Assembly (NCBI RefSeq): GCF_019710575.1
Contig: NZ_JAHWFK010000073.1
Span: 1-34,757, forward strand
DNA from: Paractinoplanes polyasparticus
GTDB lineage: Bacteria; Actinomycetota; Actinomycetes; Mycobacteriales; Micromonosporaceae
Length of the DNA stretch: 34,757 nucleotides
Direction: 5' to 3'
Both the position numbers and the translations under genes were made by a program. The notes under the pieces are model-generated. The model did not search any database. It was not told where the DNA came from and worked only from the letters and a program-made list of their open reading frames with translations. This document shows, in pieces, positions 16,341 through 23,386 of this stretch; within the stretch, counting starts at the first letter, position 1; every line of letters begins with the position of its first letter.

Positions 16341-17059
16341 CGGGCCTGTCCCGCCACCTGAGGGAGCACCACCGTAGGAGCGTCTGTCGCAAGCTCGGTC
16401 AACCGGCCGTCCTGCATGCGCAGCCGGCGTTGCGCCCGACGGGCGACGTTGTTGTCGTGCGTGATGACCAGCAGGGTGGTGCCCTGCGCCCGCAGCTCTT
16501 CGAAGAGGTCGAGGACGGCGCCGGTCGTGACGCTGTCCAGATTACCGGTGGGTTCGTCGCACAACAGCAGAGCCGGATCGTCCAGCAGGGCCCGGGCGAT
16601 GGCCACGCGCTGCCGCTCACCACCGGACAAGCGAGTGGGGAGAAAGTCGCGCCGGTGCTCCAGTCCGACCCGGGTCAGCGCCTCGATTGCCAGTCGCCGC
16701 CGCTCCGGGCGCCTCAGTCCGGCATAGAGTCCGCCCACCATCACGTTCTCCACAACGGAGCGGTAGTTCATCAGATGAAAGGACTGAAAGACGAATCCGA
16801 TCCGCGCGCCCCGAAGAGCAGTACGGTGCCGGTCATTCAGGGCCGCCGTCTCAATGCCTTCGAAGGTGTAGGAGCCACTGTCCGGCTTGTCCAGCAGGCC
16901 CAGCACGTTCAGCAGCGTCGACTTACCGGAGCCGGAAGGCCCGACGATGCTGATGTAGTCACCCGGAGCGATACTCAGGTTGATGTCGGTGAGCGCATGG
17001 ACCGGCGGATCGGTGGAAAACGACCGGTGGACACCGATAAGTTGGATGACTGGCGTCAT
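16337..17059 (-). CDS. ABC transporter ATP-binding protein, MacB/LolD type
   Basis: Cytoplasmic ATPase of 240 aa. It has Walker A GPSGSGKST (40-48), Q-loop Gln92 (FVFQSFHLM), signature LSGGERQR (144-151), Walker B LLLCDEP with catalytic Glu169, and switch His201 (VITHD). The signature and the FQSFHLMNYRSVVENV segment are typical of the MacB/LolD/Bce branch, which couples to FtsX-like permeases. It overlaps both neighbours by 4 bp (ATGA junctions), which indicates translational coupling with the adaptor and permease. Confidence 0.93.
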   Translation of the reverse strand: MTPVIQLIGVHRSFSTDPPVHALTDINLSIAPGDYISIVGPSGSGKSTLLNVLGLLDKPDSGSYTFEGIETAALNDRHRTALRGARIGFVFQSFHLMNYRSVVENVMVGGLYAGLRRPERRRLAIEALTRVGLEHRRDFLPTRLSGGERQRVAIARALLDDPALLLCDEPTGNLDSVTTGAVLDLFEELRAQGTTLLVITHDNNVARRAQRRLRMQDGRLTELATDAPTVVLPQVAGQAR

Positions 17060-18339
17060 GGACCGCTCACCACCACTCGATCACCGGCTCGCAGTGACGT
17101 GCCTTCGTCCGTCACCTCGACATAACCATCGGTCGCGAGTCCGGTGGTCACCGGAATGTCCTGCACGGTCGCCACTGCGGACTGCCGGGTCAGATATGCC
17201 TGGCCATCGGCGCGAGTGAAGACTGCCGCGACAGGAACTGCCAGGACCGCGCCACCGGTGTCGCCCACTGTGATGTCAGCTCGCACCGATTGCCCGACGA
17301 GGCCGGTGATTTTTACCCCTCCGGTCGGAGTGAGCCGGAAGGGCACCGTGACCGGCTTGTCACTACCTTGATCGTCCGTCTTCTTCTCATCGGGCACGGC
17401 ACGGTCGGTGACCGCCTCGCCGAGGGCTGAGACCTTCGCCCGGTAGGTCCGGCCGGACGAGGAGGTCAACGTGGCCGTCTGACCGGGCTTGAGAAGCTTG
17501 GCGTCCTCCTGCGCGACGGCCCCGTCGACGACGAGCGACACATCGGCGAAGGTGGCCACCTCACCGGACACCAATGTCCCGGTCTTGGCCCCCACCGTGG
17601 TCAGCCGGACGGGCAGTCGTGGCACGAAGACGATCTCACCGCTGTGAATCCTCGCACCGGTGCGTTTGCGGAACTCGGCCAACCCGGTCTTGGCGTCGAC
17701 GAGCTCGGAACCCGTGGCGGTACGGACCACTTTCTCGAGTCGGCGCTGCTCCTTCACTTGCTCAGCGGTTGGCTGGACAGCGCGGTAACCGTGTTCGGCA
17801 TACCAAGCGGCTACCTTCGCGAGGACGCCACCGGTCATCGGCCCCGAGGCCGCGATCCCACTGCGGGGCTGCAGACGACGCATCGCGGCGCGAACCTGGA
17901 CGACGTCGTCACCTGTGCTGCCCTCGGTCAAGGTGCGGTACATCGGCACCGTTCCGGTCAGGGCGAACACCGGACGGCCGTTGATCTCCATCAGTACGTC
18001 GCCTTCGTGGAGGATCCCGCCCGGCTTGGCCGCCCGGGTCACCAGCTGACCGCTCGGCTGCTCCCCCTCCACCGGCGCGACGCTTCCGGTCAGGAGGATC
18101 GGCGTGGCCTTGCGGTAGGTGACCGAGGCTTGGACAGTTACCCGGGCGGTCAGCGGCCGTTTCTCGACCAGCACGGTGATCAGCGATGCGGACGGCGGCT
18201 GCCGGCCGGCCGCCGCGTCGGCCGGTGATTTCACGTGCGCGGCGAGCATCCAGCCCGCCGCACCGGCGGCGAGAGCGACGGCGGTCGTCGCGGCGACGAC
18301 CCGCGGCGGCCCGGACCGAGGCAGCAGACGCACCGTCAC
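17056..18339 (-). CDS. HlyD-like adaptor with peptidoglycan-binding domain
   Basis: Membrane-anchored extracytoplasmic adaptor, 427 aa. It has an N-terminal helix (about 13-34) and a first biotinyl-lipoyl-like segment (LLTGSVAPVEG through GILHEGDVLMEINGRPVF, about 82-125). A peptidoglycan-binding-1-like domain follows (about 133-182, RTLTEGSTGDDVVQVRAAMRRL and VAAWYAEHGY). A short charged helical segment (about 190-228) comes next, then the second half of the lipoyl/beta-barrel part (about 240-427). This is the Gram-positive version of a MacA-type protein. The wall-binding domain is inserted where Gram-negative adaptors carry only a hairpin. It overlaps the lipoprotein and ATPase genes by 4 bp each. 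It most likely links the MacB-like pump to the cell wall. Substrate unknown. Confidence 0.85.
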   Translation of the reverse strand: MTVRLLPRSGPPRVVAATTAVALAAGAAGWMLAAHVKSPADAAAGRQPPSASLITVLVEKRPLTARVTVQASVTYRKATPILLTGSVAPVEGEQPSGQLVTRAAKPGGILHEGDVLMEINGRPVFALTGTVPMYRTLTEGSTGDDVVQVRAAMRRLQPRSGIAASGPMTGGVLAKVAAWYAEHGYRAVQPTAEQVKEQRRLEKVVRTATGSELVDAKTGLAEFRKRTGARIHSGEIVFVPRLPVRLTTVGAKTGTLVSGEVATFADVSLVVDGAVAQEDAKLLKPGQTATLTSSSGRTYRAKVSALGEAVTDRAVPDEKKTDDQGSDKPVTVPFRLTPTGGVKITGLVGQSVRADITVGDTGGAVLAVPVAAVFTRADGQAYLTRQSAVATVQDIPVTTGLATDGYVEVTDEGTSLRAGDRVVVSGP

Positions 18340-19226
18340 CCCTGGTTCAGATCGAGGTTGACGACGTTCGGGTAGCGGGTACGCACGATCTCGGCATATT
18401 CGCCACGGCAGTCAAGATCGGCGACAGCCTTTTTGATCTCTTTGGCCAATGCCGTTCGGGGATCGCCGGATCCCGGCGCGGTGTCCTCGTCACCGACCGC
18501 GGGGATCGTTGCCGGACGAACCTGGTCGAGGAGGAAAACTTCCACCTCGCCCGGCTTGCCGGTGGTGATGCGGTAGCCCTTGCCGCGCAGGCAGTCCGCG
18601 TACTGCTGAGCCGCCGCGACGACTGCCTTGTCCGCTTGGAACTTCTCGATGGCACGTTTGGCATCGGCCTGCGAACGTCGGAGATCTGTCGTGCCGAAAA
18701 CGGTCTTGGACGCCTCCTCGACACAGCCCGGAGCGCCCTCGTCGCCCATGGCTTTGTCGTACGCTGCGCGTTGCGCGTCGTCCAGTTCCTCGCGAATCTT
18801 GTTGTTCGGGTTCTCCGTGGCACCACCTTTCGGCGGCGCGACCGTCGGGTCGTTCGGATAGACCTCCTTGGCGGCCACGCCGAAGCCGTACTTCTGACGC
18901 AGTGGCCGCACCACATCGTCGGACTGCAACAACGAGGGACGCCCGACATACAGGTCCGCTCGATTTGCCGTGCTCGTGCTTGTGTGAGGAACGTAGGAGA
19001 AGCCCTTTTGCTTCATGCAGTCGGCGATCAGGTTCTCCACTTTCAGCTGCCGAGCCGCGAAATCATCCTGGCCTGCCGTGGCCTGTGCACCCACTGCCGC
19101 CGTGGTTTGTGCACCCGTTCCAGCCGTAGCTGTCGAGGATGGTTCCCCCTGGTTCGCGTCGCCGCAGGCGGTCAGCAGAACAAGGCTGGCGGAAATCAGG
19201 CCGGCACTGAGCAGTACGCGTTGCAT
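18336..19226 (-). CDS. Lipoprotein with repeated Cys-Lys-Gly motif
   Basis: Secreted lipoprotein of 296 aa with unassigned function. The signal peptide ends in a lipobox LLTAC (Cys21), followed by a Ser/Thr/Ala/Gly-rich linker to about 55. The mature part contains DCMKQKGF near 69-76 and DCLRGKGY further on, a repeated C-(M/L)-x-x-K-G-(F/Y) signature. Two other Cys (PGCVEEA, LDCRGEY) could pair with them. The frame is open up to 19397, but that part overlaps the kinase gene, lacks a signal peptide and has no ribosome site. The ATG at 19226 has GGGAGAAGAA before it. It is the first gene of the export operon, 88 bp behind the kinase. It could be the substrate-capturing or sensing subunit. Confidence 0.8.
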   Translation of the reverse strand: MQRVLLSAGLISASLVLLTACGDANQGEPSSTATAGTGAQTTAAVGAQATAGQDDFAARQLKVENLIADCMKQKGFSYVPHTSTSTANRADLYVGRPSLLQSDDVVRPLRQKYGFGVAAKEVYPNDPTVAPPKGGATENPNNKIREELDDAQRAAYDKAMGDEGAPGCVEEASKTVFGTTDLRRSQADAKRAIEKFQADKAVVAAAQQYADCLRGKGYRITTGKPGEVEVFLLDQVRPATIPAVGDEDTAPGSGDPRTALAKEIKKAVADLDCRGEYAEIVRTRYPNVVNLDLNQG

Positions 19227-19291
19227 TTCTTCTCCCGGACGAGCTGTGAACTGACGCCGGGAATTCTGTACCGCAGCCGGTATGCAGGGCG

Positions 19292-19320
19292 TAAACGAGT
19301 TGTTTATCGAACGGTTATCG
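19292..19320. promoter_or_regulatory. Candidate response-regulator box before lipoprotein operon
   Basis: TTATCG occurs at 19304-19309 and 19315-19320, an 11-bp direct repeat. An inverted repeat TAAAC-N5-GTTTA (19292-19306) abuts it. The site is 66-94 bp upstream of the lipoprotein start and overlaps the kinase stop. OmpR-type regulators bind tandem repeats of about this spacing. A second TTAT-N7-TTAT site lies upstream of the regulator gene. Assignment is inference. Confidence 0.35.
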
Positions 19321-20394
19321 GCCGGGCGGCTGAGGAAGGACGACGTCGAAGCGCAGTCCGTCCCGGCCGGTCGTGTGGCAGTTGACGGCACCGTCATGGG
19401 CCTGGGCGATGGAGCGCACGATGGTCAGTCCCAGGCCGACGCCGTCGGGTCGATTCATCCGATCCGCACCGAGCCGCTGGAAAGGCTCGAAAAGCCGAAG
19501 GGTCTCGGATTCCGGCACGTCATCACCGCTGTTGGCGATGGTGAGCGCAGGCCGGGCCGCCACCGCGACGTGGATGGTGCCACCCGGACGGTTGTACTTG
19601 ATGGCGTTCTGGACCAGGTTGGTGACCATCCGTTCGAGCAGCACCTGTTCGCCGTCGACGGTCCGAGGTTGCAACGCCGAGCTGATGGTGACTGCAGCCC
19701 GTTCCGCCGCGGCTCGGTGCTCCACCAGCACGTTCTCCACGATGAGATCGAGTCGGACGGGCCCGCGTGCGGCCAGCCCGCGGTCGCTTTCGCTGAGCAC
19801 CAGCAAAGCTTCGATCAGCTGGACGTTGCGCTCATTGGCGGCCAGGAGTTGTTCCGCCACCACGGCCACCTTCGCGGGCCCCGGGTTGTTCGCCAAGCCG
19901 ACCTCGATCAGGGCGCGCTGGACGGCAAGCGGGGTACGCAACTCGTGCGACGCGGCGGCGGCGAAGCGGCGCTGCGAGTCGTAACCGACGCTCACCCGCT
20001 CCAGCATCTGGTTGATCGCCTCGGCCAGCTGGACCGTCACACCTGTGAATCGGCCGGCGGTGACGCGGTGACTGAGGCCCTGCGGCCCGACGTTGCGGAT
20101 GAGGGCGGCTACGTCCCGCAAAGGGCGCAGGGCCCACCGGACCGCAAGGGCCAGCAGGACGAGACCGGCGCCCGCCAGGACGGCTTCGACGATCCGTACC
20201 TGACCTGCCGCGCACCACCAGCCAGGGGTCGGTGAAGCAGCCGCACCGACCGGAGTCACCGCGCAGATGCCGCCGTTGTGGAGGACCAATGTCGAGAGCA
20301 GGTCGTTCGTGAGCCGTGGTGACCACCGGCCGGCAGCAGCAGCGACCACGCAGAGGAAGAAAATCCGCCACTGCGGTGAACTCAGTCGCAGCAC
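19315..20394 (-). CDS. Two-component sensor histidine kinase
   Basis: Membrane histidine kinase, 359 aa. TM1 is at about 10-22 and TM2 at about 67-86. The short extracytoplasmic loop of about 40 residues contains two Cys (44 and 61) and little else. A HAMP-like linker (about 86-138) leads to the H-box SHELRTPL with phospho-acceptor His150, the N-box NLVQN (259-263), and the G-box DGVGLGL (317-323). It starts at a GTG 7 bp after the response-regulator stop, so it is cotranscribed. The small loop cannot hold a ligand domain. The signal may be membrane stress, a redox change at the Cys pair, or the neighbouring transporter or lipoprotein. Partner is the adjacent OmpR-type regulator. Confidence 0.92.
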   Translation of the reverse strand: MLRLSSPQWRIFFLCVVAAAAGRWSPRLTNDLLSTLVLHNGGICAVTPVGAAASPTPGWWCAAGQVRIVEAVLAGAGLVLLALAVRWALRPLRDVAALIRNVGPQGLSHRVTAGRFTGVTVQLAEAINQMLERVSVGYDSQRRFAAAASHELRTPLAVQRALIEVGLANNPGPAKVAVVAEQLLAANERNVQLIEALLVLSESDRGLAARGPVRLDLIVENVLVEHRAAAERAAVTISSALQPRTVDGEQVLLERMVTNLVQNAIKYNRPGGTIHVAVAARPALTIANSGDDVPESETLRLFEPFQRLGADRMNRPDGVGLGLTIVRSIAQAHDGAVNCHTTGRDGLRFDVVLPQPPGR

Positions 20395-20401
20395 AGAGGG
20401 C

Positions 20402-21061
20402 TCACGGGCCGAGCCGGTATCCGATTCGGGAGACCGTATGGATGAGTGGCGGGTCCCCCAACTTCTTGCGTAGCTTCATGACGGTCACCCGTACCGAATT
20501 GGTGAAGGGGTTGGCGTTTTCGTCCCATGCCTGTTCCAGTAACTCCTCCGCGCTGACCACCGCGCCGCCGGCTCTGAGCAGCACTCGCAGAACGGAGAAC
20601 TCCTTCGGAGTCAACGTCAGAGGGAGACCCTCTCGTGTCACCGTGTGCTGGCCCGTGTCCATGACCAGACCGCTGTGCTGCAGCACCGGCGTAATCCCCT
20701 TTCCCGGCCGACGACCCAGCGCTTGCACACGCGCCACGAGCTCGGCGAAAGCGAATGGCTTGATGAGATAGTCGTCGGCTCCGAGGTTCAGGCCCTCGAC
20801 CCGTTCCCGGATTCCCGCGGCAGCGGTGAGCATGAGTACCCGGGTGTCGCGACCCGACTCGATGATGTGACGGCACACCGCGTCGCCGGACAGGCCCGGC
20901 ATGTCCCGGTCGAGCACGACCACTTCGTAAGCGTTCGTCAGGACCCTGTCCAGGGCGCTGGAGCCGTCGTAGACGACATCGACAGCGAGCGCGAGCCCGC
21001 GCAGGCCCTCCGCAACCGTCTCCGCCAGGACGCGTTCGTCATCGGCGACCAGTACCCGCAC
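20402..21061 (-). CDS. OmpR-family response regulator
   Basis: DNA-binding response regulator of 219 aa. The receiver domain has the acidic pair Asp7/Asp8, phospho-acceptor Asp51 (VVVLDRDMPG), Thr79 and Lys101 (IKPF). The C-terminal winged helix (about 125-219) has LTPKEFSVLRVLL and TNSVRVTVMKLRKKLG, typical of OmpR/PhoB proteins. The frame extends to 21121, but the receiver fold begins at the GTG at 21061 (VRVLVADDER) with GAGAGGAAG upstream. It is the first gene of the two-component pair and likely controls the downstream lipoprotein-adaptor-ABC operon and itself. Confidence 0.93.
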   Translation of the reverse strand: MRVLVADDERVLAETVAEGLRGLALAVDVVYDGSSALDRVLTNAYEVVVLDRDMPGLSGDAVCRHIIESGRDTRVLMLTAAAGIRERVEGLNLGADDYLIKPFAFAELVARVQALGRRPGKGITPVLQHSGLVMDTGQHTVTREGLPLTLTPKEFSVLRVLLRAGGAVVSAEELLEQAWDENANPFTNSVRVTVMKLRKKLGDPPLIHTVSRIGYRLGP

Positions 21062-21106
21062 GTCAGATCTTCCTCTCGAAACGCGGGCCTGAGGATCGCA
21101 CAAGCC

Positions 21107-21126
21107 CCATAAAACTTTCATAACCC
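21107..21126. promoter_or_regulatory. Candidate autoregulatory TTAT repeat before response regulator
   Basis: On the minus strand TTAT occurs twice with an 11-bp period (TTATGAAAGTT then TTATGG), in an AT-rich island about 46-65 bp upstream of the regulator GTG. The spacing matches the TTATCG pair at 19304-19320, but the orientation relative to the regulated gene is opposite. It could equally be core promoter sequence. Confidence 0.3.
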
Positions 21127-21490
21127 GACGAAGGGCGGCTGGCCCGCAGACTCATGGTCGCTACAACGTTCAACGCTGGTGAAGTGTTCACGCCGACCGC
21201 TGCCGCTCGGTCATGCCTTGCGGACGACCCTGCGCCGGCACACTTCTCGAGCACTCACTCAGTCAGCTGTCCGGCGTGGTCTCCAGGGACCCCATCAGCT
21301 CGACTGACAGCAGACACCTCTGAACGCCTGCCGCCCGCGGGCCGTCTGCAGGGGCATGCCGAACCTTGTCTCGACCCGAATCCGGCTCAGCCGTCCGGGG
21401 ACACCGGTCCGCGCAACTCGCTCTGACCCGATCGGGCGTACGGTAGCCTCTGCTCCGCGCAGCCCGTCCGGTGCGTGACGTGTGACGAGT
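21127..21490. other. Intergenic, no gene seen
   Basis: Gap between the start of the response-regulator gene and the stop of the SDR gene. Open frames here are extensions of shadow frames without ribosome sites or recognisable proteins. The upstream control region for the two-component genes must lie at its left edge. No strong terminator stem was found for the SDR; GTGAC-N7-GTCAC around its stop is short. Confidence 0.5.
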
Positions 21491-22279
21491 TCAGTCACGG
21501 TAGAGGGCGGTCTGGCCGCTGGACGCGGTGAGGCCGCCATCGACCGGAATGTGCGCCCCGTTGACGTACGAAGCCTCCGGGCCGGCCAGGAAAGCGACGA
21601 CCGCGGCGATCTCGGCCGGATTCCCGGGGCGGCGCATCGGCACCCGGTCGTCGTAGCGAGCGCGCAGCGGCGTCCCTTCGGCCAGCGCGGCCCGGATGAG
21701 GTCACTGCTCAACGTGACACCCGGGTGCACGGCGTTGACGCGCACCTCGTGGCCGTGGTCCAGGGCCATGGCGTTGGTCAGATTGGCCACGGCTCCCTTG
21801 GCGGCGTTGTAGACGGCCTGCTGCCAATCGCCGCGGACCGCGCTGTTGGAGCCGATGTTCACGATGCAGCCGCGCACCGTGCGCAAGTGGGGCAGAGCGG
21901 CGCGCGAGGCGTGAAAGACCGTGTCAAGATTGGCGGTCATCATGGCGCGGTAGTCCTCCGGCCGGGCCTCTTCGGCAGTTCCGGGCAAGGCCAGGCCGGC
22001 CCCGTTCACCAGGACGTCCAGACGTCCGAAACGCCGCGCCACGCCGTCCATGAGGGCGGCGGCCGCACCGGGATCGGCGACGTCGCTCGGCCAGGCGTGC
22101 ATGTCCTTCCCGGCCGGGCCGGCCTCGATCGCATCCTGCAGGGTCTTCTCGGTACGCCCGACGAACACGGTGGTGTAGCCGTCCGCGGCGAATCGGTGAG
22201 CGATCTGCGCTCCGAGCCCGCCACTGGCACCGGTGAGGACCGCGACCCGACCGGCACCCGGAATGTCAGGAGTTGTCAT
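21491..22279 (-). CDS. SDR family oxidoreductase
   Basis: Classical short-chain dehydrogenase/reductase of 262 aa, NAD(P)-dependent. It has the cofactor motif TGASGGLG (about 16-23), NGAG after strand 4, catalytic Ser in NIGSNSA, and YNAAK (YxxxK). The C-terminal GAHIPVDGG is the usual dimer-interface ending. The frame is open to 22396, but the ATG at 22279 begins just before the Rossmann strand (RVAVLTGASGG). No good ribosome site is visible. Its start codon overlaps the ATG that is the longest plausible start of the divergent AraC gene, so the two share a very compact control region. Substrate unknown; 3-oxoacyl reductase or glucose dehydrogenase-like enzymes look similar. Confidence 0.9.
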   Translation of the reverse strand: MTTPDIPGAGRVAVLTGASGGLGAQIAHRFAADGYTTVFVGRTEKTLQDAIEAGPAGKDMHAWPSDVADPGAAAALMDGVARRFGRLDVLVNGAGLALPGTAEEARPEDYRAMMTANLDTVFHASRAALPHLRTVRGCIVNIGSNSAVRGDWQQAVYNAAKGAVANLTNAMALDHGHEVRVNAVHPGVTLSSDLIRAALAEGTPLRARYDDRVPMRRPGNPAEIAAVVAFLAGPEASYVNGAHIPVDGGLTASSGQTALYRD

Positions 22280-23270
22280 GGGAACAAACCGTAGGCCGCA
22301 CGCCGGGGCGGACGCTTGCACGACGGCGACACCTTCCCAGGACATTCGCGACAGCAGCGCCCGCCCCGTGCGAGCCGCCGACTTCGCCGACTTCACCCGC
22401 CGCTATGACACCCTCACGAGCGGGCACTTCCCGTTGCCCCGCTTCGATGCCGCGACGTTGGCGGGCTTTCAGGCCCGGTTCCTCGCTACCCAGTTGCATG
22501 ACGTGGCCATCGTGCGCGGTGACGGAGTCTCAGCACTGCGTACGGCCAGTGGCCCGGCCATCCGTGACGATGTCGTGCGCCTGTGGCTGGTCGACCGAGG
22601 AGAATGGGCTCTGGGAGATTCGCGTGACGGTTCCGCTTTCACGGTCACCGCCGGGGGGTTCGCCCTGCGCCACGTCGGACGGCTGACCCACTTCGCGACG
22701 CCGCCCGGCACGAGCGCGCAGATCTTCGTGCTGCCCGCCGCCGAGCTGACGCCTCTGCTGCACGGGCGCACGGTGCGGGGAGCCGCGAGCACCGCCGAGG
22801 TGCGTCTGCTGGCCGCGCACGCCGGAATGATCCAGAAGATGGCCTCAGCCCTCAGCTCCGCGGGCGTCGACGCGGCCCGCGAAACCTTGATCGAACTGGC
22901 CCGGGCGGTGGCGCTTCGGGGTTTCGACGCGGCCGACTCGCGCCTCGCGCCCGCGCTCACCGAGGCGGCGAAGGCCGTGGCCGAGCGCCGGCTCACCGAT
23001 CCGGATCTGTCGCCGGCGATGCTGGCCCGCGAGCTCAACGTCTCCGTACGGACGCTGCAGCGCGCTTTCGCCGCGGACGGCCTGCAAGTCGCGACCTGGA
23101 TCCGCGAGCGGCGCCTGCAGGCCGCGCGGTCGGCGCTGGAACAGAACCGGTGGAGTGTGTCAGAGATAGCGGCCCGGTGGCACTTCGCGGACGGCAGCCA
23201 CTTCAGTCGCGCTTTCAAGAAGCGCTACGGCCTCGCACCGGTCGATCATGCGCGCGAGTGCGGCCGTTGA
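22278..23270 (+). CDS. AraC family transcriptional regulator
   Basis: Transcriptional regulator with an N-terminal AraC-binding-like domain (about 30-200: FADFTRRYDTLTSGHFPLPRF, then VVRLWLVDRGEWAL) and a C-terminal double helix-turn-helix (about 230-330). The latter shows LARELNVSVRTLQRAF and the signature WHFADGSHFSRAFKKRYGLAP. Full length from the ATG at 22278 is 330 aa. That ATG overlaps the divergent SDR start codon on the other strand, which leaves no room for a promoter between them. A GTG at 22368 is an alternative start that would leave a gap of about 90 bp. It most likely regulates the SDR gene. Confidence 0.87.
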   Translation: MGTNRRPHAGADACTTATPSQDIRDSSARPVRAADFADFTRRYDTLTSGHFPLPRFDAATLAGFQARFLATQLHDVAIVRGDGVSALRTASGPAIRDDVVRLWLVDRGEWALGDSRDGSAFTVTAGGFALRHVGRLTHFATPPGTSAQIFVLPAAELTPLLHGRTVRGAASTAEVRLLAAHAGMIQKMASALSSAGVDAARETLIELARAVALRGFDAADSRLAPALTEAAKAVAERRLTDPDLSPAMLARELNVSVRTLQRAFAADGLQVATWIRERRLQAARSALEQNRWSVSEIAARWHFADGSHFSRAFKKRYGLAPVDHARECGR

Positions 23271-23330
23271 CGGCGTCTCACTGAGCCGGCGATCCGAGGC
23301 GCACTGCCGGTGGAGCCCGGAACGCGACGG

Positions 23331-23361
23331 CGAGCGGGTCCTCGAAGGGTTGCTCCGCTCG
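23331..23361. terminator. Possible terminator hairpin
   Basis: CGAGCGG (23331-23337) can pair with CCGCTCG (23355-23361) across a 17-base loop, in the gap between the convergent AraC and subtilase genes. The loop is large and there is no U-tract, so the call is weak. Confidence 0.3.
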
Positions 23362-23386
23362 GCCGGCGCGGGTCCGGGCTGTCAGG

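Noticed and set aside
19227..19397. 57-residue N-terminal extension of the lipoprotein
   Set aside because: It overlaps the kinase gene, has no ribosome site and would bury the lipobox signal peptide.
21168..21195. GTTCA repeats in the gap upstream of the response regulator as a PHO box
   Set aside because: The copies are 18 bp apart, not 11 or 22, and the flanking bases do not match.
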